Source: Phenylobacterium koreense (GTDB lineage: Bacteria; Pseudomonadota; Alphaproteobacteria; Caulobacterales; Caulobacteraceae). Taken from it: a DNA stretch of 64,000 nucleotides. The notes beneath the pieces were generated by a model, which was not told the DNA's origin, ran no database searches, and saw nothing but the letters and a program-made list of their open reading frames with translations. Below are positions 1 through 8,823 of the stretch, in pieces. Positions within the stretch are counted from its first letter, which is position 1. Each line of letters opens with the position of its first letter. The DNA lies in the NCBI RefSeq assembly GCF_040545335.1, contig NZ_JBEPLU010000001.1, positions 744,001 through 808,000 of the forward strand, written 5' to 3'. The translations under genes were made by a program, and so were the position numbers.

Positions 1-115
1 CATGCAGGAAGCAGCCGTCCAGTTCGGCGTCGGTCAGGTCGACGTCCGAGAAGTCCAGGTGCGAGAGGTCCAGGCCCGAGAGCCTGGCCCCTGGCTTCAG
101 TTCGATCTCGGACAC
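1..115 (-). CDS. Pentapeptide-repeat protein, N-terminal fragment
   Basis: Only the first 38 codons lie in the window; the gene continues past the left edge. Reading leftward from a GTG at 115, the peptide contains stacked A/S-x-L/F-x-x motifs (LSGLDLSHLDFSDVDLTDAELDG), the pattern of pentapeptide-repeat right-handed beta-helices. It starts 8 bp after the thiC stop on the same strand, so it may be translated from the thiC transcript. Pentapeptide proteins have very varied roles and the fragment gives no clue to function. The start is uncertain because the rest of the gene cannot be seen. Confidence 0.6.
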   Translation of the reverse strand, partial: MSEIELKPGARLSGLDLSHLDFSDVDLTDAELDGCFLH

Positions 116-123
116 GCCGGGCC

Positions 124-2181
<2,058 letters not shown>

Positions 2182-2195
2182 TCAGGAGGTTCGCC

Positions 2196-2594
2196 ATGCA
2201 ACGCCTGCTCCTCGCCGCCGCCTTCGCAGCCCTGGCTTCCGGCCCCGCCCTCGCCGCCGACCAGGCCACCGCGCCGGCCCAGGCCAACCAGTGCTTCCGC
2301 GTCAGCCAGATCCACAACCACACCAAGGCCGACGACCGGACCCTCTATCTCTCCGTCCGCAACGGGAAGGAGGTCTTTCGGCTGGACATGGCCGGCGCCT
2401 GCCTTGCGGGCGTGAGTTCGAGCGGCCCGCTGGTCCTCACCCCAACGGCCGGGACCGATCTCGTCTGCCGTCCGCTGGACCTCGACCTGAAGGTCCGCAT
2501 GGCGCCCGGCGCCCTGACGCCCTGCATCATCCGGAGCATCACCCGACTCACGCCCGAGCAGGTCGCAACCTTGCCGCCCAAGGTCCGGCCTTAG
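2196..2594 (+). CDS. Secreted DUF6491-like protein
   Basis: A 132-residue protein with a clear Sec signal peptide (MQRLLLAAAFAALASGPALAA). The mature part has Cys residues around an ICxxxI-like opening (QCFRVSQIHNH), a TLYLSVRNGKEVFRLDM strand and a closing CRPLDLDLKV segment, resembling the small periplasmic DUF6491 family common in Caulobacterales. I chose the ATG at 2196 because a good AGGAGG lies just before it; an in-frame ATG at 2172 would leave that site inside the gene. It is transcribed divergently from thiC, sharing a roughly 100-bp promoter region with the riboswitch leader. Function unknown; four cysteines suggest disulfides in the periplasm. Confidence 0.7.
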   Translation: MQRLLLAAAFAALASGPALAADQATAPAQANQCFRVSQIHNHTKADDRTLYLSVRNGKEVFRLDMAGACLAGVSSSGPLVLTPTAGTDLVCRPLDLDLKVRMAPGALTPCIIRSITRLTPEQVATLPPKVRP

Positions 2595-2657
2595 GACGAC
2601 GGGGCTCGCGGGACGGCTCGACCTCATGTTAGGGGGCGCGGACTAAGGAGCGCCTCG

Positions 2658-3347
2658 ATGAGTCTGATCCTCGGCGTGCTGGGCGGCATGGGGCCGGCGG
2701 CCACGCTCGATTTCCTCGGCAAGCTGCAAGCCGCGACGCCGGTCCAGCGCGACCAGGACCACATCCGGACCCTGGTGGACATCAATCCCCTCGTGCCGGA
2801 CCGCAACGATCCGGCGGCCCGACCGGGTCCGGTGCTGGCCCAGATGGCCACCAGCCTGCGGGACAGCGGCGCCCAGGTCCTGGCGATCGCCTGCAACACC
2901 GCCCACGCCTATGCCGACGTGATCGTCAGGGCCTCTGGACTGCCGCTGGTCGACATGATCGGGACGGCCGCCAAGACCGCCAGGGACACCGGCGCCCGTC
3001 GCGCAGGGGTCCTGGGCACGCCCAAGGCGCTCAAGCTCTATCGCGAATACCTCGCGGCCCAGGGCATGGGAGTAGTGACCCTCGACCAGGGGCGGCAGGA
3101 GGTCTTCATGGACCTGATCTACAAGATCAAGCGAGGCGACCTTGGCCCCGAGGTTCGAGAGCGCATGGCCGAACTGACGCAATACCTGGCGGCCGAAGGC
3201 GCCGAAGCGATCATCGCCGGCTGCACCGAGGTCCCGCTGGTCTTCGACGCCGCCACGAGCCGACTGCCGTTCGTGGACGCCGGCGAGGTGCTGGCGCGCC
3301 GCTGCGTGTCGGTCTGCCTGGGGCTGGAGCCCCTGCCCGCGCTCTAG
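2658..3347 (+). CDS. Aspartate/glutamate racemase family protein
   Basis: A 229-residue member of the Asp/Glu/hydantoin racemase family, which epimerises acidic amino acids by two-cysteine acid-base catalysis without PLP. Both catalytic motifs are intact: ACNTAH with Cys79 and GCTEVPL with Cys189. The N-terminus (LGVLGGMGPAAT) is typical of the YgeA/aspartate racemase branch. Start at 2658 has an AAGGAG nearby. It stands alone, followed by a palindromic repeat and a convergent peptidase gene. Likely substrates are aspartate or glutamate, but family members differ and the substrate cannot be read from the sequence. Confidence 0.85.
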   Translation: MSLILGVLGGMGPAATLDFLGKLQAATPVQRDQDHIRTLVDINPLVPDRNDPAARPGPVLAQMATSLRDSGAQVLAIACNTAHAYADVIVRASGLPLVDMIGTAAKTARDTGARRAGVLGTPKALKLYREYLAAQGMGVVTLDQGRQEVFMDLIYKIKRGDLGPEVRERMAELTQYLAAEGAEAIIAGCTEVPLVFDAATSRLPFVDAGEVLARRCVSVCLGLEPLPAL

Positions 3348-3359
3348 ATTCAAAATCTT

Positions 3360-3408
3360 GAGCGCGTTCTGGTCGCAAAACCGGTTTCCACTTTTGCGGA
3401 ACGCGCTC
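3360..3408. repeat. Palindromic intergenic repeat (GAGCGCGTT / AACGCGCTC stem)
   Basis: A 49-bp hairpin between two convergent stop codons. The outer arms are GAGCGCGTT (3360-3368) and AACGCGCTC (3400-3408); the inner arms are CGCAAAA (3374-3380) and TTTTGCG (3392-3398), with a short loop. The wording resembles a dispersed repeat often seen between genes in alphaproteobacteria. The right arm abuts the peptidase stop codon, so it may serve as a bidirectional terminator or RNA end. I found no second copy in this window. Confidence 0.7.
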
Positions 3409-4253
3409 TAGAGCCGCGCCGCCTTGAAGGTGTCGCAGGCGCCCGGGTTTCCGGTCTGCACGCCGGTGCGGAACCAGCGCATCCGCTGCTCGCTGGAGCC
3501 GTGGGTGAAGGCGTCCGGCATGACCCGTCCCTGGGCCTGCTTCTGGATGGCGTCGTCGCCGACCGCCGCGGCCGCGCGAATGCCGTCCTCGATATCCGCC
3601 GGATCGAGCGCCACCTGGCCGCCGGACACCGTCGCGGCGTGCGCGACCCAGACGCCGGCATAGCAGTCGGCCTGCAGTTCCAGCCGCACGGACGAGGAGT
3701 CGGCGCCGGCGGAACCCCGTTCCACCCGCCGAGCCTCGCCGGTCAGATTCTGGACGTGGTGGCCGATCTCGTGGGCGATGACATAGGCGCGGGCCGCCTC
3801 GCCCTGGGCGCCGAAGCGGCTCTCCAGCTCCTGCCAGAAGGCCAGGTCCAGATAGACCTTCTGATCGGCCGGGCAGTAGAACGGCCCCATGGCCGACTGG
3901 CCCATGCCGCAGCCGGTGCCTGTGGCCTGGTCGTAGATAACCACCGCGGCCGGCCGCCGATAAGTCTGGCCCTCCTGGGCGAAGATCTGGGACCAGACGT
4001 CGGTGGTGGACTGCTCGATCACGTCCACGAACTGGCCGCCCTGGTCGGTCGTGGTCCCGCGCACGCCCTCCTGCTGCTCGGCCTGGCCGCCGCCCTGGAC
4101 GACCGACATGGTGGTCGAGGGGTCGATGCCGAAGACGAAGTAGCCGATCAGCGCCAGCACGACGCCGCCGAGGCCGATGCCGCCGACGCCGGCCGCGCTC
4201 ATGCCGCGCCGGTCTTCGATGTTGCCGCCGCGGCGGCCACCCTGCCAACGCAT
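3408..4253 (-). CDS. Neutral zinc metallopeptidase (YpfJ family)
   Basis: A 281-residue membrane-anchored protein of the putative neutral zinc metallopeptidase family (YpfJ). After a Gly/Arg-rich head there is one transmembrane helix (about residues 24-43), then a periplasmic domain with the zinc motif HEIGHH at 161-166 and a downstream ELQADCYAG segment that normally supplies the third ligand. Length and layout match the family. The physiological substrate is unknown. It is convergent with the racemase gene and separated from it by a palindromic repeat. Confidence 0.88.
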   Translation of the reverse strand: MRWQGGRRGGNIEDRRGMSAAGVGGIGLGGVVLALIGYFVFGIDPSTTMSVVQGGGQAEQQEGVRGTTTDQGGQFVDVIEQSTTDVWSQIFAQEGQTYRRPAAVVIYDQATGTGCGMGQSAMGPFYCPADQKVYLDLAFWQELESRFGAQGEAARAYVIAHEIGHHVQNLTGEARRVERGSAGADSSSVRLELQADCYAGVWVAHAATVSGGQVALDPADIEDGIRAAAAVGDDAIQKQAQGRVMPDAFTHGSSEQRMRWFRTGVQTGNPGACDTFKAARL

Positions 4254-4332
4254 GCCCGTCTCCTTCCAAACATCGGCCGCCCGAAACCAGGTTCAGCCTA
4301 GGTCGAGAGGATGCGGGGAATTGACGCCCTTG

Positions 4333-4701
4333 TCAGCGGGGGTTTTTCGAGGCGGCGCGTACACGCGCGTTGGAATCGGCCAGCACCGAGTCGGGGATCG
4401 TGGCGTAGGCGCCGCTGACGTTGGGGGCCGGTCGCTCGGGCGCGCTCAGCCTGGGCGGAGGCTGGGCCGCCTCGAACTCGCGCAGGCGCTGCTCGCTCTG
4501 AATCCGGGCGTCCAGGGTGTTGAGCTGGTTCTCGAGGGCGATGGCCCGCTGCCGATCGATCTGCTGCTGAGCCATGTAGGCCGGGTCGGTGACGACGGAG
4601 CCGTATGGAACCTGGGCCGACGAGGCGCCGGCTGAAAGGGCGAGAAGGCTCACGCTCAGGAAGATCGTGCGCATATCAACCCAACGTCGCGGACCGGCCA
4701 T
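4333..4701 (-). CDS. Small secreted protein, unknown function
   Basis: A 122-residue protein with a signal peptide (hydrophobic stretch about residues 11-28 ending ASSA) and a Gln/Arg/Glu-rich mature part (QQQIDRQRAIALENQLNTL) likely to form a helix or short coiled coil, followed by a Pro-rich tail. It starts 9 bp after the stop of the TPR gene and is probably co-transcribed with it. An AGGA seven bases before the ATG at 4701 supports this start; an internal ATG at 4674 is possible but has no ribosome site. No family recognised. Confidence 0.65.
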   Translation of the reverse strand: MAGPRRWVDMRTIFLSVSLLALSAGASSAQVPYGSVVTDPAYMAQQQIDRQRAIALENQLNTLDARIQSEQRLREFEAAQPPPRLSAPERPAPNVSGAYATIPDSVLADSNARVRAASKNPR

Positions 4702-4710
4702 GGCTCCATC

Positions 4711-5268
4711 CTACCTGCGCGAGACCGTGAAGCGCGTGAGCTGCTCGCGGGGCGCCGCCCACTCGGGGTCGATCTCGACCGCCTTCTGATAGTCGAAATA
4801 GGCAGCCTTGGCGTTGTCCATGCCCTCATGGGCGATGGCTCGATTGTAATAGGCCTTGGCCGGCTCCGACACGCCGAGTTCCAGGGCGCGGTTCAAGTCC
4901 GGCAGGCTCTCGGCGTAGCGCCTTTGGCCGAGGAAGGCCGCGCCGCGATTGACGTAGGCCTCGCCCATGTCCGGCTGCAGGCGCGCGGCCTCGCTGAAGT
5001 CACGGGCGGCGTCGGCATAGGCGGCGCGGCGCAGCTTGAAGACCCCGCGATTGACATAGGTGCCCGCCCGGTCACGCAGCGACAGGAATTCGGTGTCGAG
5101 CGCCAGGGCGCAGAGATCCTCGAACCGGCGGTCGTTCTCGCCGGCGACGGCGGCCTTGGAGCACTGCTCGGCCAGGCCTCCGCCGAGCACGGTGACGGCG
5201 CCCTCCGCGGCGGTCGCTACGGCCAGGGCCAGGATCGCGAGCACCGCGACCAGGATTCCCTTGAGCAT
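4711..5268 (-). CDS. Periplasmic TPR-repeat protein
   Basis: A 185-residue protein with an N-terminal signal peptide (about residues 1-24) followed by three tetratricopeptide units. Visible TPR signatures include AYVNRGAAFLGQRRYAESL and AYYNRAIAHEGMDNAKAA, each with the usual small/aromatic spacing. It is the first gene of a two-gene unit with the small secreted protein downstream. TPR proteins are usually scaffolds in protein complexes; the partner here could be the downstream product, which is inference from the 9-bp spacing only. Confidence 0.8.
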   Translation of the reverse strand: MLKGILVAVLAILALAVATAAEGAVTVLGGGLAEQCSKAAVAGENDRRFEDLCALALDTEFLSLRDRAGTYVNRGVFKLRRAAYADAARDFSEAARLQPDMGEAYVNRGAAFLGQRRYAESLPDLNRALELGVSEPAKAYYNRAIAHEGMDNAKAAYFDYQKAVEIDPEWAAPREQLTRFTVSRR

Positions 5269-5414
5269 CTTCCAAGCGCCTCCAGCGCCCCGTGGGCGGC
5301 GCGGCTCGGTTCTGGCGGCGGTCCAAGCGTCCAGCCCTACGGCCCTGCCAGAATCCGCCCGCGGCGCGAGCCTGTCAACGCCGCATCTGGCCGCAAGCTA
5401 TTGTGGAGTAAGCC

Positions 5415-6326
5415 TTATTTGGCGGCGGCCGCGCGAATGCGGCGGGTCTCGCGAAAGAGGATGTAGACCCCGCTGGCCGCCACGACCAAGGCGCCGCTCA
5501 CCGTCGCCGCGCGGGGGATCTCGTCCCAGAACAGGTAGCCGATCAGACAGGCCCAGACGAGTTGCGTGTAGTCGAAGGGCGCGACCACCGCGACCGGCGC
5601 GCGGCGAAGGGCTTCAGTCAGCAGCAGTTGGCCCGTCCCGCCCACCAGGCCGGTTGCGATCAGCATCGCAAGGGTCGTCAGGTCGGGGATCTTCCAGCCG
5701 CCGAACGGCAGGCTGGCCAGGCCGAACAGCATCGCCGCCAGGGTGAAATAGAAGACGATGGTCGGGCCCGGCTCGGTGCGGCTGATCTCCCGGATGGTGA
5801 TCATCGCGCCGGCGGCCCCCAGCGCGCCGGCCAGGCCGAACGCCGCGCCCAGATTGGCCATGTGCGCCGGATCGGGCCGCACCATGATCAGCACGCCGAT
5901 GAAGCCGACCACCACAGCGCCCCATCTGTGCGGTCCCACCACCTCCTTAAGGATCAGGGCCGACAGGGCCGTCATGAACAGCGGCGAGGCGAAGGAGAGC
6001 GCCGTCGACTCCGTCAGCGGCAGCATCGAGACGGCGGTGAAACCGCAGACCATGCCTACCAGGCCTACGGTCGCGCGCATGGCGTGGCCGCCCAGCCGCC
6101 TGGTCTTCAGCACCCCGAAGCCGGCCGTCCGCCAGACGTAGAGCAGCACCGGCACGAAGGCGAATGCGTTGCGAAAGAAGACGATCTCCAGCACCGGCGC
6201 GCCGCGCTCGGCGCAGCCCTTCACCAGGGCGGCGAGCACGGCCATGCACGCCATGGCCGCCACGCGCAGGGCGATGCCGGCGCCGTTGCGTTGGACGACG
6301 GCGTGTGCGGCGGGCTCGGCGGACAA
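5415..6326 (-). CDS. EamA/DMT-family transporter (RarD-like)
   Basis: A 303-residue inner-membrane protein with about ten hydrophobic segments in two EamA repeats, the layout of drug/metabolite transporters. The frame is open far upstream, but an AAGGAG with good spacing sits before a TTG at 6326 (LSAEPAAHAV), and upstream codons lack coding character. I therefore place the start at that TTG. Segments such as FGLAGALGAAGAMI and FDYTQLVWACLIGYLFWDE are typical of the family. Substrate unknown. It is divergent from the MAPEG gene. Confidence 0.88.
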   Translation of the reverse strand: MSAEPAAHAVVQRNGAGIALRVAAMACMAVLAALVKGCAERGAPVLEIVFFRNAFAFVPVLLYVWRTAGFGVLKTRRLGGHAMRATVGLVGMVCGFTAVSMLPLTESTALSFASPLFMTALSALILKEVVGPHRWGAVVVGFIGVLIMVRPDPAHMANLGAAFGLAGALGAAGAMITIREISRTEPGPTIVFYFTLAAMLFGLASLPFGGWKIPDLTTLAMLIATGLVGGTGQLLLTEALRRAPVAVVAPFDYTQLVWACLIGYLFWDEIPRAATVSGALVVAASGVYILFRETRRIRAAAAK

Positions 6327-6455
6327 CGAAGATCTCCTTTGGCCGCCGTCCATAGAGGGAGCGGGCGGCAGGCGCCATAGCTGGGTGCGCCGACTCGCCC
6401 GCCCCTCGCCGAATCGGGCGAACCTTCGGCGCGCGAACAACGGAGAGACTTCGCC

Positions 6456-6851
6456 ATGACGATCGGTCTGATGATGGCGGCCTGGACCCTGGTCCTCGCC
6501 TTTGCCCAGATCCTGCTTTTCGACATCGCCAGGACCAGCCAGTACGGATTGAAGTGGAACACCGGGGCTCGGGACGGCGAGATGCCGCCGCTCAGCGAAA
6601 AGGCGCTGCGCCTGAAGCGCGCCCAGGACAATCTCTTCGAAACCCTGCCGCTCTTCTTGGGCGCCGTGCTGATCGCCCATGTGGCCGGCAAGGAGAACGA
6701 AACCACCGCCTTGGGCGCGCAGATCTACTTCTGGGCCCGCGTGGCCTATGTGCCGCTCTACGCCTGGGGCGTGCGCCACCTGCGCTCGCTGGTCTGGCTG
6801 GTCAGCATTGTCGGCCTCGGCATGATCGCCCAGGCGATCCTCATCCCCTAA
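6456..6851 (+). CDS. MAPEG family membrane protein
   Basis: A 131-residue integral membrane protein with four predicted helices and the MAPEG-family central region (LKRAQDNLFETLPLFLGAV), in which the conserved Glu/Asn/Arg cluster for glutathione or eicosanoid chemistry is present. The C-terminal part (YVPLYAWGVRHLRSLVW) also fits. GGAGAG precedes the ATG. Bacterial MAPEG proteins have mostly unknown roles; some are glutathione transferases. It is divergent from the EamA gene and about 100 bp upstream of the patatin gene on the same strand. Confidence 0.88.
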   Translation: MTIGLMMAAWTLVLAFAQILLFDIARTSQYGLKWNTGARDGEMPPLSEKALRLKRAQDNLFETLPLFLGAVLIAHVAGKENETTALGAQIYFWARVAYVPLYAWGVRHLRSLVWLVSIVGLGMIAQAILIP

Positions 6852-6949
6852 GGCAGCAGCCCGCCCCCCCCAGGACGCTCTGGACTCTCGCGGTTCTTGC
6901 GCCATTTTCCCCGGGACGCGAGTTGGGCGTCGTGGCTTCGAGCAGGACG

Positions 6950-8113
6950 ATGGCGTCGCGCCGCAATGGCTTCACAGCCCGAGAGGTCCGGCGGCTGTTC
7001 GGCGCCGCCGTGCTGGCAGCGATGCTGTCGGGTTGCGCTTCCCTAAGCCGGGAGGACTTCAGCGCCGACGAGGCGCACCGGGCGCTCCCGCCCCTGGCCG
7101 CCGACATCCGCTTCAATGCCGCGGACGAGGCCGCCGCCCTGGCGTTCACCCAGCGCGCCCAGACCGAGCGGCCCGGTGGCGACGGACAGGTCGATGTGCT
7201 GGCGATCTCCGGCGGCGGCGCGGACGGAGCCTATGGCGCCGGGGTGATGGTCGGCTGGACCAGGGCCAAGACGCGGCCGTCCTTCGAGGTGGTGACCGGG
7301 GTCAGCACCGGCGCCCTGATCGCCCCCTTCGCTTTCCTCGGCCCCGCCTGGGACGGCAAGCTCAAGGAAGCCTATGCCGGCGGCCTGGCCAGCCAGGTGC
7401 TGCAGGGCCGGGGCCTGGGCGTGCTGTTCGCCTCCAGCATCTACAATCCGAGGCATCTGCGGAATCTGGTCGAAGCCAACTGCACGCCGGTGATGCTCCA
7501 CGAGATCGCCCAGGAGCACGCCAAGGGCCGGCGGCTGCTGATCGCCACCACCAATCTGGACAGCCAGCAGACCGTCGTCTGGGACATGGGCGCCATAGCC
7601 AGCCGCGGCGGCCCCGATGCGCTCAAGCTGTTCCGCGAGGTGCTGGTCGCCTCGGCCGCGATCCCAGGTGTGTTTCCGCCCGTGATCATCCCGATCGGCG
7701 AGGCCGACGGGCGGGAGATCGACGAACTACACGTGGACGGCGGCGTGACCGCGCCGTTCGTTTCCATCCCCGAAGGTCTCTACTTCTGGGACGCCCCCGA
7801 CCAGGAGCGTCAGCGCAGCCGGATCTTCGTGCTGATCAACGGCAAGATCGATCCGACCTTCGCCGTGGTGCGCGGCGGCGCGCCGACCATCCTCGCCCGC
7901 GCCTACGATACGATGATGAAGACCAATCTGCGCGTGCACCTGGCCGCCAACCGGGCCTTCGCCGAGCGCAACGGCATGGAATTCTCCGTTTCGGAGATCC
8001 CCCGCGAGGCCGAGAGCGGCAGCCTCAACTTCCAGCCGGAAAGCATGAAACGCCTGTTCAAGCTGGGAGAAAGCCGCGCGGTCGCGGGAACCGCCTGGAC
8101 GCGGCTGAACTGA
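6950..8113 (+). CDS. Patatin-like phospholipase, lipoprotein
   Basis: A 387-residue patatin-fold lipid acyl hydrolase. The oxyanion glycine box (ISGGGADGAYGAG), the nucleophile elbow (GVSTG) and the DGG motif holding the dyad aspartate (HVDGGVT) are all present, so it should be active. The N-terminus has a lipobox (AMLSGC) after a hydrophobic run, predicting an outer- or inner-membrane lipoprotein facing the periplasm. I chose the ATG at 6950 because the signal peptide begins shortly after it; a GTG at 6932 is also in frame. Likely substrates are phospholipids or acylated lipids. Confidence 0.88.
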   Translation: MASRRNGFTAREVRRLFGAAVLAAMLSGCASLSREDFSADEAHRALPPLAADIRFNAADEAAALAFTQRAQTERPGGDGQVDVLAISGGGADGAYGAGVMVGWTRAKTRPSFEVVTGVSTGALIAPFAFLGPAWDGKLKEAYAGGLASQVLQGRGLGVLFASSIYNPRHLRNLVEANCTPVMLHEIAQEHAKGRRLLIATTNLDSQQTVVWDMGAIASRGGPDALKLFREVLVASAAIPGVFPPVIIPIGEADGREIDELHVDGGVTAPFVSIPEGLYFWDAPDQERQRSRIFVLINGKIDPTFAVVRGGAPTILARAYDTMMKTNLRVHLAANRAFAERNGMEFSVSEIPREAESGSLNFQPESMKRLFKLGESRAVAGTAWTRLN

Positions 8114-8187
8114 GGCTTCCGACGAGGAACCACATAGGCGCGCACCCGTTGGTCGTGCGGGACGGCGTAACCTGAACGAGGTTAGCG

Positions 8188-8496
8188 ATGCGACTTTCCA
8201 AGAAGGCCGCGGCGGTTGGAGCCACCCTCCTTGTGACCGCTTGCGGTACGACCATGACCGAACGTGCAGCGACCGGCGGGCTGGCAGGCGCGGCAGTCGG
8301 TGCGGCGGTGGACAGCTCGGTGACCGGCGCCCTGGTGGGCGGCGCGGCCGGCGCGGCCCTCGGCGCAGCGACCACGCCCCGCAACTACAACAACATCAAC
8401 CGTCGCCAGTATTACGACGAAGGCGCCCGCCGCTACTACTTCTACGATCCGGGCGCCCGCCGCTACTACTGGGAAGACGGCAGCCCGCGCTACTAG
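8188..8496 (+). CDS. Glycine-zipper lipoprotein, small
   Basis: A 102-residue protein with a lipobox-like LLVTACG near residue 19, then an alternating Gly/Ala stretch (GLAGAAVGAAVDSS and GALVGGAAGAALGA) forming two glycine-zipper helices, then a Tyr/Arg-rich tail with the repeated phrase ARRYY. Glycine-zipper lipoproteins of this kind sit in the outer membrane or periplasm, often as stress or envelope-integrity proteins. It ends with its stop overlapping the convergent copper chaperone stop. No specific function can be assigned. Confidence 0.75.
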   Translation: MRLSKKAAAVGATLLVTACGTTMTERAATGGLAGAAVGAAVDSSVTGALVGGAAGAALGAATTPRNYNNINRRQYYDEGARRYYFYDPGARRYYWEDGSPRY

Positions 8497-8687
8497 GCCT
8501 TTACGGCGTAACCGGCTTCCTTGATCGCCGCGGCGACGGCGTCGCGGCGATCATCGCCGCCGGTCACCGAGACCCGGCCGGTCTCCAGATCGATCTGCAC
8601 CTGAGCGGCAGGCGCGGCCCCCTTCACGGCGGCGGTCACCGTCTGGGCGCAATGGCTGCACGTCATTCCTTCGACTTCGAACTGCAT
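8493..8687 (-). CDS. copZ: Copper chaperone, heavy-metal-associated domain (CopZ-like)
   Basis: A 64-residue single HMA domain with the metal motif GMTCSHC at its N-terminus and the usual ferredoxin-like spacing to KEAGYAVKA at the end. It should bind Cu(I) and pass it to the CopA ATPase encoded divergently. A strong GGAGG lies nine bases before the ATG at 8687. The MerR-type operator at 8721-8743 lies directly upstream, so copper should induce it through the CueR-type regulator. Confidence 0.9.
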   Translation of the reverse strand: MQFEVEGMTCSHCAQTVTAAVKGAAPAAQVQIDLETGRVSVTGGDDRRDAVAAAIKEAGYAVKA

Positions 8688-8720
8688 GGTCGTTTTTCCT
8701 CCGTTCTTCGCCACCTGATG

Positions 8721-8745
8721 GACCTTCCCGCCATGGGAAGGTCAA
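8721..8745 (-). promoter_or_regulatory. CueR-type operator/promoter for copZ
   Basis: A perfect inverted repeat: GACCTTCCC (8721-8729), 5-bp centre, GGGAAGGTC (8735-8743). It matches the copper-sensor MerR-family (CueR/HmrR) operator. On the minus strand TTGACC (8745-8740) is a -35 hexamer overlapping the repeat; the -10, 18-20 bp on, is weak (CATCAG region), as expected for a promoter that needs MerR-type DNA distortion. Confidence 0.85.
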
Positions 8746-8760
8746 GCACCTTGGCGCCCC

Positions 8761-8791
8761 TTGACCCTCCCATCATGGGAATCTTTATCTA
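8761..8791 (+). promoter_or_regulatory. CueR-type promoter for copA
   Basis: TTGACC (8761-8766) and TATCTA (8786-8791) are separated by 19 bp, the overlong spacer diagnostic of MerR-family promoters. Between them lies an imperfect version of the same operator (ACCCTCCC, ATCAT, GGGAATCT). The predicted transcript would begin near 8798, which rules out starts further upstream and supports the CopA start at 8824. Confidence 0.8.
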
Positions 8792-8823
8792 AGCCGGGCA
8801 TGAAGCTGCGGAGCGCCCGGTCG

